Shown: positions 8,360-16,341 of the stretch, in pieces
Position numbering within the stretch: the first letter of the stretch is position 1
Layout of the letters: each line of letters begins with the position of its first letter
From: CAZMCC01 sp964564695
Lineage (GTDB): Bacteria; Planctomycetota; Phycisphaerae; Phycisphaerales; UBA1924
Length of the DNA: 43,339 nt
Assembly: GCA_964564695.1 (NCBI GenBank)
Contig: CAZMCC010000019.1
Coordinates: 1-43,339, forward strand
Direction of reading: 5' to 3'
Translations under genes and position numbers: made by a program
Notes under the pieces: generated by a model
Database searches by the model: none
What the model was told of the DNA's origin: nothing
The model's input: the letters and a program-made list of their open reading frames with translations, nothing else

Positions 8360-9484
8360 GTGAGTCGCACCAAGCGGGAGAGCTTTGTCGTTGAGGCGGT
8401 GGTTCTGGCTGCGCTGTCGGCCGGGGCGGGCGTTGCGTGTGGGCAGCAGTACGACGTGACGGCGGACTGGAGCGATAAGGCCAATCCCAATGGCGTGTGG
8501 TCGTACCGGGCGGGCGGCGCGGACCTGCCGCACGTGGACGACTGGCAGTCGAGCGGGTTCTCGTCGGATCAGCCCGGCTGGGCCACGGGTGAGGAGACGG
8601 GCGAGGCGTTCATCCCGTTCTGGTTCCGGTCGATCGGGGCCGAGCTCTTCGTGCACGACTGGATCGCGGGCGACGTGGTCGTGCACACGACTGATGCGGG
8701 CAACGGCGGGGCCAACGGGCCCGCGACGCTGCGGTGGACGAGCCCGGTACGTGGGGTCGTCACGATCGACGGCGCGGTGTGGATGGGGCGCGACATCGGG
8801 CGCGGCAACGACTGGTTCGTGCTGCACAACGGGGTGACGCTCACGTACGGCACGATCTTTGATGGGGATGCGTACGGCCGTGCGAATCCGTTTGACCTGG
8901 CGAACGGGATCGGCGGGCCCGGCGCGGTGACGGACCGCGCGGTGGAGCGGGGCGACGCGATGGCGCTGCGGCTGGTGCGCACGTCGGTGTCGGGCGACTT
9001 CGTCGGCGTGCGGTTCACGGTGAACGTGTGCGTGGGGCTGCGCTCGGAGCCGGGGGACGCGCAGTCATGCGCGACGCTGGGGAACGCGATCTTCACGGTG
9101 GAGGCCGAGGGGCAGGGCGAGCTGAGCTATCAGTGGCGGTACAACGGCAAGCCGATCTCGGTCAAATCGAACCCGACGGCGGCGACCGACACGCTCGTGA
9201 TCCCCTTCGAGCTCGAGACCCAGGGCGAGTACGACTGCGTCGTGACGAGCGCGTGCGGCGAGATCACGAGTGGAGTGGGGCGGCTGCTCATCTGCGCGGC
9301 GGACTTCACCTGTGACGACGTCACGAACTCGACGGACGTGGGCGAGTTCATCAACCAGTGGTTCGTCGACCAGGTCGAGGGGACGCTGGTGACGGATATT
9401 GACCACAACGGGATCGTGAATTCGACGGACGTCGGGGAGTTCATCAACCGGTGGTTTGTGGATATTGTGAATGGGTGTGGGTGA
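8360..9484 (+). CDS. Secreted Ig-like domain protein with GC-type dockerin
   Basis: An exported protein of 374 residues, function unknown. The GTG start at 8360 has a strong GGAGGT 5 nt upstream. A signal peptide (VVLAALSAGAGVACGQ) leads into a beta-rich region of about 200 residues, then an Ig-like domain with its typical core (YQWRYNGKPI ... LETQGEYDCVV). The C-terminal GC-type dockerin has two near-identical calcium-loop halves, NSTDVGEFINQWFVD and NSTDVGEFINRWFVD, and ends NGCG. It follows another dockerin gene by 42 nt in the same direction, so the two are probably co-expressed. The dockerin may tether the protein to the cell surface, but no cohesin partner is visible here. Confidence 0.85.
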   Translation: MSRTKRESFVVEAVVLAALSAGAGVACGQQYDVTADWSDKANPNGVWSYRAGGADLPHVDDWQSSGFSSDQPGWATGEETGEAFIPFWFRSIGAELFVHDWIAGDVVVHTTDAGNGGANGPATLRWTSPVRGVVTIDGAVWMGRDIGRGNDWFVLHNGVTLTYGTIFDGDAYGRANPFDLANGIGGPGAVTDRAVERGDAMALRLVRTSVSGDFVGVRFTVNVCVGLRSEPGDAQSCATLGNAIFTVEAEGQGELSYQWRYNGKPISVKSNPTAATDTLVIPFELETQGEYDCVVTSACGEITSGVGRLLICAADFTCDDVTNSTDVGEFINQWFVDQVEGTLVTDIDHNGIVNSTDVGEFINRWFVDIVNGCG

Positions 9485-9503
9485 GTGGGGGAGAGGGGTG
9501 GTC

Positions 9504-9584
9504 GGGTGCCCCGGCGGAGCTCTGTCCGCCGGGCGAAGGCACTCTGAAGCGGAACCCGGCGGACAGAGCTCCGCCGGGGCACCC
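9504..9584. repeat. Family C bipartite palindromic repeat
   Basis: GGGTGCCCCGGCGGAGCTC at the left is inverted at the right (ends CCGGGGCACCC). Each half also folds by itself through CCGGCGGA/TCCGCCGG. Half-units occur at 24508-24538 and 42499-42529. It starts 19 nt after the dockerin gene stops and may end its transcript. Confidence 0.8.
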
Positions 9585-9614
9585 GAGCGTGTGCGGGCAC
9601 TAGAGTCCCGTCGC

Positions 9615-12095
9615 ATGCGGCAGGACTTCGAGAAGCTCGGCGCGTTCTATCTCGGCAAGCGGTACGACCCGGCGGCGCGGACGCGCCTCGACGATCTGCT
9701 GTTGTACGACTCGCGCGACCTCGTCACGCACGCCGTGTGCGTGGGCATGACCGGGTCGGGCAAGACCGGGTTGTGCGTGGGGCTGCTGGAGGAGGCCGCG
9801 ATCGACGCGGTGCCGGCGATCGTCATCGACCCCAAGGGCGACCTCTCGAACCTCTTGCTGACGTTCCCGCGGCTCGCGCCCGGAGACTTCCGCCCGTGGA
9901 TCAACGAGCAGGACGCGGCCCGCAAGGGACAGTCGCCCGACGAGTTCGCGGCGGCCCAGGCCGAGCTGTGGAAGACGGGGCTCGCGGAATGGGGGCAGGA
10001 CGGCGAGCGGATCGCACGCCTGCGCGACGCGGCCGAGTTCGAGGTGTACACGCCCGGCTCGAGCGCGGGCACGCCGGTGTCGATCCTCAAGAGCTTCGCG
10101 TGCCCGCCCGGCGCGGTGGTCGAGGACGCGGAGCTGTTCAAGGAGCGGATCGCGACGACGGCGACGAGCCTGCTGGGGCTGCTGGGGGTGGAGGCGGACC
10201 CGATCATGGACCGGGCTCATGTGTTGATCTCGACGATTCTGTACCGGACGTGGAGCGACGGGCGGAACATTGACCTTGGGGAGCTGATCCGGCAGATTCA
10301 GAATCCCGGGATTCAGCGCGTAGGAGTAATGGAGCTGGAGGGGTTCTTCCCGGCCAAGGAGCGATTCAAGCTGGCGATCGCGCTGAACAATCTGCTGGCG
10401 GCGCCGGGGTTCGAGCAGTGGATGCAAGGCGCCGAGCTCGATGTCGAGAGGCTTCTGCACTCGAGTTCGGGCAAGCCCCGGATTGCAATCTTCTCGATAG
10501 CCCACCTGAGCGACGCGGAGCGCATGTTCTTCGTGTCGCTGCTGCTCAACCAGGTGCTTGGGTGGACGCGCCAGCAGAGCGGCACGACGAGCCTGCGAGC
10601 AATCGTGTACATGGACGAGATCGCGGGATATTGCCCTCCCACGGCCAATCCGCCAAGCAAGGGCCCACTGCTGACGCTCATGAAGCAGGGGCGGGCGTTT
10701 GGCGTCGGCGTCGTGCTGGCGACGCAGAACCCGGTGGACCTGGATTACAAGGGCCTCTCCAACGCGGGGACATGGTTCATCGGGCGCTTGCAGACCGAAC
10801 GCGACAAGGCGCGGGTGCTGGATGGGTTGGAAGGGGCCGCAGCCGGCGCCGGCGCAGGCGCGTTTGATCGCGCGGCGATGGACAAGGCGATCAGCGGGTT
10901 GGCCACGCGCGTGTTCCTGATGAACAACGTGCATGAGGACGGCCCGGTCATGCTCGAGACGCGGTGGTGCATGAGCTACCTGCGCGGGCCGCTGACGCGG
11001 AATCAGCTCAGGTTGCTCAAGGGGCCGAGTGCGGGGGGTGCGAGTACGGCCGGCGCTGTGATTTCAGAGGAGCCCGTGCCGTTGCCGACTGCGGCCAAGC
11101 CGACACCTCGGGCGAGCGTGGCGAGTGGCTCGACGCGTCCGATCGTTCCACCGGAGGTGCCTCAGTTCTTTGTGCCCGTGCGCCGGGTGGCGCCGGCCGG
11201 GGCCAAGCTCACGTATCGGCCGCGGGTGTTGGGGACGGGCAAACTGTACTTCACGGACAAGAAGCTCGGGATCAACGTGACCAAGTGGCTGGCGCATCTC
11301 GCGGAGGTGAGCGACGGGGCCGCGCCGGTCGATTGGGACCACGCGCAGAAGGTGGACCTCAAGCCGTCGGAGCTGGCGGCCGAGCCCGAGGCGGGCGCGG
11401 AGTTTGCCTCGCTGCCGGCGTCGGCGACCAAGGTGAAGAACTACAAGGTGAAGAGCAACGACAAAAGCTGGTGGGTCAGCTATGGCGAGATGCTGTACCG
11501 CACGCAGGAACTGGTGCTGCTGCACGCGCCGGGTTTCGAAGAGACTTCGGAACCAGACGAGGAGGAACGGGCGTTCAGGGCGCGCCTTGCGCAACATGCG
11601 CGCGAACGACGCGACCAAGTGGTCGCCAAGGCGCGGTCGAAGTATGCCCCCAAACTGGCGGTGCTCCAGGAGCGGCTGCGCCGGGCGGAGCAAGCGGTGG
11701 AGGTTCAGCGGTCACAGGCCCGTAACGCCGAAGTTTCGACCGCGGTATCGGTCGGCTCCGCCATACTCGGGGCGCTGTTTGGGCGCAAGACGCTGAGCGC
11801 GGGGAATGTCTCGCGTGCGGCGACGGCCGCGAAAGGTGTGTCACGCAGCGCCCGGGAGGCCGGAGATGTCGGTCGAGCCCGGGAGTCGGTAGAGGCGGTA
11901 CGTGCCCAGATGGAGGCCCTGGACGCCGAGTTCAAGAGCGAAGTCCTGGCGAAGTCCGGCGAAGTGGATGCAGGCGCGGCTGAGCTGAAGAAAGTCGTCG
12001 TTCCCGCCAAAAAGAACGACGTTACCGTGACGTCGGTTGTCCTCGCCTGGACGCCGGTGTGGGTCGAGGGCGGACGGGAGACACGAGCATGGTGA
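9615..12095 (+). CDS. HerA/FtsK-like P-loop ATPase
   Basis: An ATP-binding protein of 826 residues in the HerA/DUF87-like group, which move DNA or other polymers; its substrate is unknown. Walker A is GMTGSGKTG (about 44-52), followed by VIDPKGDLSNLL, a typical strand after the first helix in this group. Walker B is IVYMDEIAGY (about 329-338), and GVGVVLATQNPVDLDYKGL contains the conserved sensor-like TQNP. After about residue 480 comes a Pro/Ala linker, a domain with KNYKVKSNDKSWWVSYGE, a charged coiled coil (about 650-700) and another charged helical stretch near 760-790. The ATG at 9615 is the first after the family C repeat; it has no clear ribosome-binding site. No nuclease gene is adjacent. 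Confidence 0.85.
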   Translation: MRQDFEKLGAFYLGKRYDPAARTRLDDLLLYDSRDLVTHAVCVGMTGSGKTGLCVGLLEEAAIDAVPAIVIDPKGDLSNLLLTFPRLAPGDFRPWINEQDAARKGQSPDEFAAAQAELWKTGLAEWGQDGERIARLRDAAEFEVYTPGSSAGTPVSILKSFACPPGAVVEDAELFKERIATTATSLLGLLGVEADPIMDRAHVLISTILYRTWSDGRNIDLGELIRQIQNPGIQRVGVMELEGFFPAKERFKLAIALNNLLAAPGFEQWMQGAELDVERLLHSSSGKPRIAIFSIAHLSDAERMFFVSLLLNQVLGWTRQQSGTTSLRAIVYMDEIAGYCPPTANPPSKGPLLTLMKQGRAFGVGVVLATQNPVDLDYKGLSNAGTWFIGRLQTERDKARVLDGLEGAAAGAGAGAFDRAAMDKAISGLATRVFLMNNVHEDGPVMLETRWCMSYLRGPLTRNQLRLLKGPSAGGASTAGAVISEEPVPLPTAAKPTPRASVASGSTRPIVPPEVPQFFVPVRRVAPAGAKLTYRPRVLGTGKLYFTDKKLGINVTKWLAHLAEVSDGAAPVDWDHAQKVDLKPSELAAEPEAGAEFASLPASATKVKNYKVKSNDKSWWVSYGEMLYRTQELVLLHAPGFEETSEPDEEERAFRARLAQHARERRDQVVAKARSKYAPKLAVLQERLRRAEQAVEVQRSQARNAEVSTAVSVGSAILGALFGRKTLSAGNVSRAATAAKGVSRSAREAGDVGRARESVEAVRAQMEALDAEFKSEVLAKSGEVDAGAAELKKVVVPAKKNDVTVTSVVLAWTPVWVEGGRETRAW

Positions 12096-12100
12096 CGGGC

Positions 12101-12216
12101 CTGAACGAGCCCGGTGCGCGAGCACCGGGTGAACGTCGCGAACGACGGGCGCCGTTTATTGCGAGCGCGCTGCCGGGGGCGACGGCTTACCCCGAGCTTG
12201 CGCTCGGGGCTCGTTT
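12101..12216. repeat. Family E palindromic repeat
   Basis: CTGAACGAGCCCGGTGC is followed by a hairpin (CCCGGTGCGCGAGCACCGGG). A second hairpin, CCCCGAGCTTGCGCTCGGGG, ends near GCTCGTTT, the inverted form of GAACGAGC. It begins 5 nt after the HerA-like gene stops. The same start (CTGAACGAGCC) occurs at 24376. Confidence 0.7.
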
Positions 12217-12222
12217 CGGGAA

Positions 12223-12252
12223 CACGGATTGGTCCGGAGCGGCCAATCCGTG
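12223..12252. terminator. 10-bp hairpin upstream of truD
   Basis: CACGGATTGG, 10-nt loop, CCAATCCGTG. It lies 21 nt before the truD start. With no T-run it may be a terminator for the ATPase gene, a leader structure for truD, or repeat sequence. Confidence 0.4.
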
Positions 12253-12273
12253 GCACGGCGTGGGAGCAACTTC

Positions 12274-13620
12274 GTGACCATCCGACGCCAGCCGAGCGAC
12301 TTCCTGGTCCAGGAGCTGATCGATCCCGCGGTCGAGGCGGCGTGGGTGCCCGAAGCGCCGCCGGGGGTGGGGGGTGACGTGGCGGCGTTCGCGGTGTTCC
12401 GGCTGCAGAAGCGGTCGCTCACCACGCCCGAGGCCACCTCGCGGCTCGCGGGACGGCTGGGGGTGAAGGCCGCGGCCGTTTCGCACGCGGGGCTCAAGGA
12501 CAAGCACGCCCAGACGGTGCAGTTCGTGAGCGTGGCGCTCGATCCGGCAACGGTGAAGCCCGAGGCGCTCAACGGCGAGGACGAGGCGTGGCGGTATGAG
12601 TTCGTCGGCTGGTCGAGCGTGCCGGCGTCCGCGGCGTGGATCGCGGCGAACCGGTTCGAGGTCGTCGTGCGCGACCTCACGCGGGCCGCGAGCGACGAGA
12701 TGGAGAAGGCGGCGCGGGCCCTGTGGATTCGGCCGGGTGCTGGCGTCCCGCCTGTGATCCGTGAATCACGTGCGAACCGAACTGATCGCGACCTTGGCTC
12801 GCCCGAAGCGGGCGACACAGGCGGGACGCCTGTGCCACCAGGTTACCGACTCGCGGTCGTCAACTACTTCGGCGACCAGCGCTTCGGCTCGGCCCGCCAC
12901 GGCGAGGGGTTCGCCGCCCGCAAGCTCGTCGACGGCGACTTCCTCGGGGCCCTGCAGCTGCTGCTCGCGTCGCCGCACCGCAAGGACACGGGGGCGTGGC
13001 GCGACTTCACCCGTCTCGCGGCGTCCAAGTGGGGCAAGTGGAAGCTGCTCGCCAAGGAGCTGCCCAAGCGGCCGGAGCGAGCGGCGATCGAGGTGCTCGC
13101 GGGCAACGATGGGGGGCGGAGCCCGAGCGAGGCGTTCGAGGCGCTGCCGTACTTCCTCCAGGAGATGTGCGTCGACGCGTACCAGTCGCACCTGTGGAAC
13201 GCGTGCGTGCGCGGCATCGTGCGCGGGAAGAGCGGGGCCGCGACGGTGATCGAGCGCGAGGACGACTTCGGCGCGATGATCTTCCCGGCGAGCGAAGGCG
13301 CGCGGGCGGGTCTCGCGGGCGTGCAGGTGCCGATGCCGGGGCCGGGCACAGCGTTCGAGGAGCCGTGGGGCTCGTCGATGGCGCGGGTGTTGCGAGAGGA
13401 GGGGCTCACGGTGAACCGGCTGCGGATTCCGGACCTGCGGCGACCGGCGTTCACGGAGTCGTGGCGCGACGTGCTGGTCGAGGCACGCCAGTTTGACATG
13501 AGCACGCCGGAGGCCGACGACCTGTGCACGCGGGCCAAGCGCCGCGGCAAGCGAACGGTGCGGTTCGAGCTGCCGCGAGGGGCGTATGCGACGGTGGTGT
13601 TGAGGGCGCTGGGGCAATGA
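12274..13620 (+). CDS. truD: tRNA pseudouridine(13) synthase TruD carrying an in-frame palindromic insert
   Basis: TruD makes pseudouridine at position 13 of tRNA. All three family motifs are present: HAGLKDKHAQTVQF with catalytic Asp about D76, NYFGDQRFG (about 197-205), and YQSHLWNACVRG. The GTG at 12274 (VTIRRQPSDF) has GGAG about 10 nt upstream and fits the usual N-terminus. The product is 448 residues against about 350 in E. coli. Part of the excess is a stretch at about 155-190, GAGVPPV ... TGGTPVPPG, encoded by a family H palindromic repeat (12736-12839). It falls just before the NYFGDQRFG motif, probably in a surface loop. The frame stays open and the catalytic motifs are intact, so the enzyme is probably active. 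Confidence 0.92.
   Translation: MTIRRQPSDFLVQELIDPAVEAAWVPEAPPGVGGDVAAFAVFRLQKRSLTTPEATSRLAGRLGVKAAAVSHAGLKDKHAQTVQFVSVALDPATVKPEALNGEDEAWRYEFVGWSSVPASAAWIAANRFEVVVRDLTRAASDEMEKAARALWIRPGAGVPPVIRESRANRTDRDLGSPEAGDTGGTPVPPGYRLAVVNYFGDQRFGSARHGEGFAARKLVDGDFLGALQLLLASPHRKDTGAWRDFTRLAASKWGKWKLLAKELPKRPERAAIEVLAGNDGGRSPSEAFEALPYFLQEMCVDAYQSHLWNACVRGIVRGKSGAATVIEREDDFGAMIFPASEGARAGLAGVQVPMPGPGTAFEEPWGSSMARVLREEGLTVNRLRIPDLRRPAFTESWRDVLVEARQFDMSTPEADDLCTRAKRRGKRTVRFELPRGAYATVVLRALGQ
12736..12839. repeat. Family H palindromic repeat inside truD
   Basis: The left arm GGCGTCCCGCCTGTG (12742-12756) and right arm CACAGGCGGGACGCC (12816-12830) are exact inverted copies; the outer bases extend the pairing imperfectly to GGTGC and GCCACC. 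Between them is a small hairpin, TCGCCCGAAGCGGGCGA. The second copy lies at 35086-35192 inside another gene. Both are read as GxGVPPV ... TGGTPVPP. Confidence 0.9.
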
Positions 13621-13717
13621 CGTGCCACCGAGGAAGCCGCTTTGGGCTTCCTCGGTGTTGTGGGTACCTGTGCGTGAGAGCACCGAGGACCGCCGAGCCG
13701 GTCCTCGGTGGCACGGC
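13621..13717. repeat. Family F bipartite palindrome, likely two-way terminator
   Basis: Hairpin one: ACCGAGGAAGCC, GCTTT, GGGCTTCCTCGGT. Hairpin two: CACCGAGGACCG ... CGGTCCTCGGTG. The outer ends, GTGCCACC and GGTGGCAC, pair with each other. The unit fills the gap between the convergent truD and lemA genes. A half-unit is at 31327-31365. Confidence 0.8.
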
Positions 13718-13718
13718 G

Positions 13719-14285
13719 TTATCCCACCCGCGGCGCCACCCGCTCGGCCTCGCTCGTCAGCTCAAAGAAGCTCGCCTCCTGCACGCCGAACGTCGACGCG
13801 ACGAGGTTCGTCGGGAAGGTCTGGCGGAGCTGGTTGAGCTCGCGGACGTTGCCGTTGTAGAATCGGCGGGCCGCGGCGATGCGGTCCTCGGTGTTGGCCA
13901 GCTCTTTCTGCAGCATGACAAACTGCGTGTCGGCCCGGAGCAGGGGATAGCTCTCGGCGACGGCGAAGAGGCGGGCGAGGCCCATCTGCAGCTGCGACTC
14001 GTCGATCGCCTGCTTGCCGGCGTTGTCGTGCGGGGCGGCCGCCTGGTTGCGGAGGCGGACGACGAGGTCGAAGGTCTCGCGCTCGTGGGCGGCGTATCCC
14101 TTGACGGTCTCGACGAGGTTGGGGATGAGGTCGTAGCGGCGCTTCAGCTCGCTGTCGATGTCCGACCAGCTCTCCTTGATGTGCTGGCGCAGGCGCACGA
14201 AGCGGTTGAAGGTGGCGATGAGCCACACGAGCGCGACGAGGAACACGAGGCCGACGACGATGAGCACGATGAAGGCGGGTTCCAT
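13719..14285 (-). CDS. lemA: LemA family protein
   Basis: LemA proteins are small membrane-anchored helical proteins with unclear roles. The 188-residue product has an N-terminal helix (FIVLIVVGLVFLVALVWLIA, about 5-24). It then has the family hallmarks FNRFVRLRQHIKESWSDID, LKRRYDLIPNLVETVKGYA and the ARRFYNGNVRELN segment, ending near ASFFEL. Length and order match the family. It lies 13 nt after an unknown anchored protein, also on the minus strand, and probably shares its transcript. A two-hairpin repeat follows the stop. Confidence 0.93.
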   Translation of the reverse strand: MEPAFIVLIVVGLVFLVALVWLIATFNRFVRLRQHIKESWSDIDSELKRRYDLIPNLVETVKGYAAHERETFDLVVRLRNQAAAPHDNAGKQAIDESQLQMGLARLFAVAESYPLLRADTQFVMLQKELANTEDRIAAARRFYNGNVRELNQLRQTFPTNLVASTFGVQEASFFELTSEAERVAPRVG

Positions 14286-14298
14286 GGTCGGTTGGGTC

Positions 14299-15030
14299 CT
14301 AGGCGGGGGGGGCGGAGCGGGCGCCGCGCGCGTCGAGCCCGGTGAGCAGGTGCTCGGGCCACAGCTCGAAGAACTGCCACAGGTAGGTGAGGTTGTTCCT
14401 GAACTCGATCGGCTCCCACTGGCGCGAGCCCTTGACCAGGCACACGGCGCCCCGGGCGATGTCGATCACCGGGCCGCGGTCGTCCATGAGGAACTCCATC
14501 ATCCGCGGGTGCACGACGTCGTACGCGAACCGCTTGTCGGAGGACTTTACGAAGAACTTGCGGCTGAACTCCTCGGACTCGAAGTCGATGTCGTCGAACC
14601 CGACGGCGCTCTTGATCTTGTCCATGAACCCCTCGGGGCGGATGAACAGCGAGGGGAGGTCCGGGTACGGCGTCTGGAGGATGATGTACGAGACCCGGTA
14701 CGTCGTCGTCGTGGTCGTCTTGCCGTTGGACGTGGTGATCGAGTAGCGGTAGTCGCCCATGATCGCGCCGAAGTGGCGCCGGGCGACCTCGATCGTGCCG
14801 GCGAGGGTGTTGTACGCCCGCTTGGTGTGCCCGCGCCGGAACAGCTCGAACTGCGAGTGGAGCAGGTCGAAGTCGCGCCGCTCGGAGGGATCGAACGACA
14901 TCTTCAGCTCGGCCGCGAGGGCCGCCATCGCGGCACGCCGGGCCAGCTTCGCCTTGTGGGAGAAGTACGCCGCCGTCGCCACGGCGGCGATGACGAGGAT
15001 CACAACCAGAACGATGCCGACGGCTTCCAC
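14299..15030 (-). CDS. Membrane-anchored protein of unknown function next to LemA
   Basis: I do not recognise the family. The 243-residue product has one N-terminal membrane helix (VGIVLVVILVIAAVATAAYF), then a soluble, presumably cytoplasmic, domain. That domain contains FDLLHSQFELFRRGHTKRAYNTL and a beta-rich part (GDYRYSITTSNGKTTTTTTY, SLFIRPEGFMDKI). GTG 15030 is used as start, with GGGAG about 8 nt upstream. The downstream lemA gene starts 13 nt after its stop, so the two are probably one operon. A role linked to LemA is inferred from position only. Confidence 0.75.
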   Translation of the reverse strand: MEAVGIVLVVILVIAAVATAAYFSHKAKLARRAAMAALAAELKMSFDPSERRDFDLLHSQFELFRRGHTKRAYNTLAGTIEVARRHFGAIMGDYRYSITTSNGKTTTTTTYRVSYIILQTPYPDLPSLFIRPEGFMDKIKSAVGFDDIDFESEEFSRKFFVKSSDKRFAYDVVHPRMMEFLMDDRGPVIDIARGAVCLVKGSRQWEPIEFRNNLTYLWQFFELWPEHLLTGLDARGARSAPPA

Positions 15031-15102
15031 GCGCGGGCTCCCAGGACCAGGTGCGTGCCGGACACCAGCATATATCGGGGGATGTGCGGGCGAGTTTCGG
15101 TG

Positions 15103-16101
15103 CTAGACCTTCCGGTCGTAGATCCAGCTGAACTTCACCGGGGCCTGGGCGGCGGTGCGGGCGGCGATTTCCTCGCCCAGGCGGCTGTACCGCTCGGCCT
15201 GGCGGCAGAGATAGTTCTGGGCGCTCGCCGCGGCCCCGGACACGCTCAGGTCCGCGATCTTCCAGCGCGTGACGAGGTGCTCGATGATCTGGGCGTAGTC
15301 CTGGACGGTGTAGACGCCGCAGCGCTGGGCCACGGCGGCGAAGTGCTCGAAGAGGTCGGGGTCCTGGCCGTCGTCCATGAGCTTGCCGGGCATGGCGATG
15401 AGCCCGCGCATCATCGTGCGGAACGACATCACGCCGCCCTCGGGGTCGACCTGGAAGACGCGGGCCATCATGCGGGTGTAGAAGGCCTCGTGGCGCGACT
15501 CGTCGCCGGCGATGCGCTTGCAGATGCGGGCGAGGTTGGGGTCGCCGCCGGACGCGGCCAGGCGCCCGACGTTCAGGTGCGAAATCTTGGTCGCCCGCTC
15601 CTGGAACGACGTGTACACGAGCCCGTTGTACGGATCGGGGAAGGTCTTGGGGTTGAACCCGCCGCCGATGAGGCGCTGCACGGTGCGCTCCACCGAGCGC
15701 ATGTCGACGCGCCCGGTCAGGCGGAGATAGGCGTTGAGCAGGTCGCCGTGGCGGTTCTCCTCGGCGGTCCACCCGCGGAGCCACCGGGCCCAGGGCTTGG
15801 GGTCGTCGCCCAGGTCGTCCTCGGCGATCATGTTGAGGGAGACGGCGTAGCTGGGAAGGGCTTCTTCGGTGACCATGTCGCCGACGAGGATGACCAGGAG
15901 CTCGTCGGGGATCTGCATCGCCGCGTCGCGGAAGCCCTGCACGTTCTCGCGCCACTGCTCGCAGGCGAGGTCGGGGAGGAAGTCCGTGGGCTGCCACATC
16001 TCCTCGACGTTGCCCAGGAGCGCGAGGTGCTCCTGGACGTACGGCTGCATTCCGCGCAGCGCGTCGAAGTGATCGGCGAGATGCCTATCGGCGGGGGTCA
16101 A
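15103..16101 (-). CDS. Acyl-[acyl-carrier-protein] desaturase (soluble diiron type)
   Basis: This enzyme puts a double bond into a fatty acid bound to acyl carrier protein, using a diiron centre and oxygen. The ligand motifs of the stearoyl-ACP desaturase family are visible: VTEEALPSY, AEENRHGDLL (first ExxH) and AGDESRHEAFY (second ExxH). FNPKTFPDPYNGLVYTSFQE is also typical. The 332 residues match bacterial members. The frame opens with TTG at 16101 and the next Met is at 16050; I keep TTG because conserved-looking sequence precedes that Met, but no strong ribosome-binding site is seen. The protein would help set membrane fluidity. Confidence 0.88.
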   Translation of the reverse strand: MTPADRHLADHFDALRGMQPYVQEHLALLGNVEEMWQPTDFLPDLACEQWRENVQGFRDAAMQIPDELLVILVGDMVTEEALPSYAVSLNMIAEDDLGDDPKPWARWLRGWTAEENRHGDLLNAYLRLTGRVDMRSVERTVQRLIGGGFNPKTFPDPYNGLVYTSFQERATKISHLNVGRLAASGGDPNLARICKRIAGDESRHEAFYTRMMARVFQVDPEGGVMSFRTMMRGLIAMPGKLMDDGQDPDLFEHFAAVAQRCGVYTVQDYAQIIEHLVTRWKIADLSVSGAAASAQNYLCRQAERYSRLGEEIAARTAAQAPVKFSWIYDRKV

Positions 16102-16341
16102 CTTGGGTGAGCCACTGGGCGCGACAAGGCGGCGAAACGCACACGCGTGACCCGGACGCGGGACCGGGGCGACCCGTCACCGCGCGATGCACAACAGTAG
16201 TCCGCCTACCCACCCGCCGACAACCCCAACGCCTGCGACGACCACCGGAACATGCGGGCGGCCGCGGCGTCGAGATATGCTACAGTCGGAATCCGGTGCC
16301 CACAGGTTCGGCGCGTGAGACACGCGCAGGGAGAGCCCATC

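Noticed and set aside
16177..16270. A small minus-strand hydrophobic peptide (VVVAGVGVVGGWVGGLLL)
   Set aside because: It looks like a membrane helix but has no credible start codon or ribosome-binding site in the gap; GC-rich sequence gives such frames by chance.
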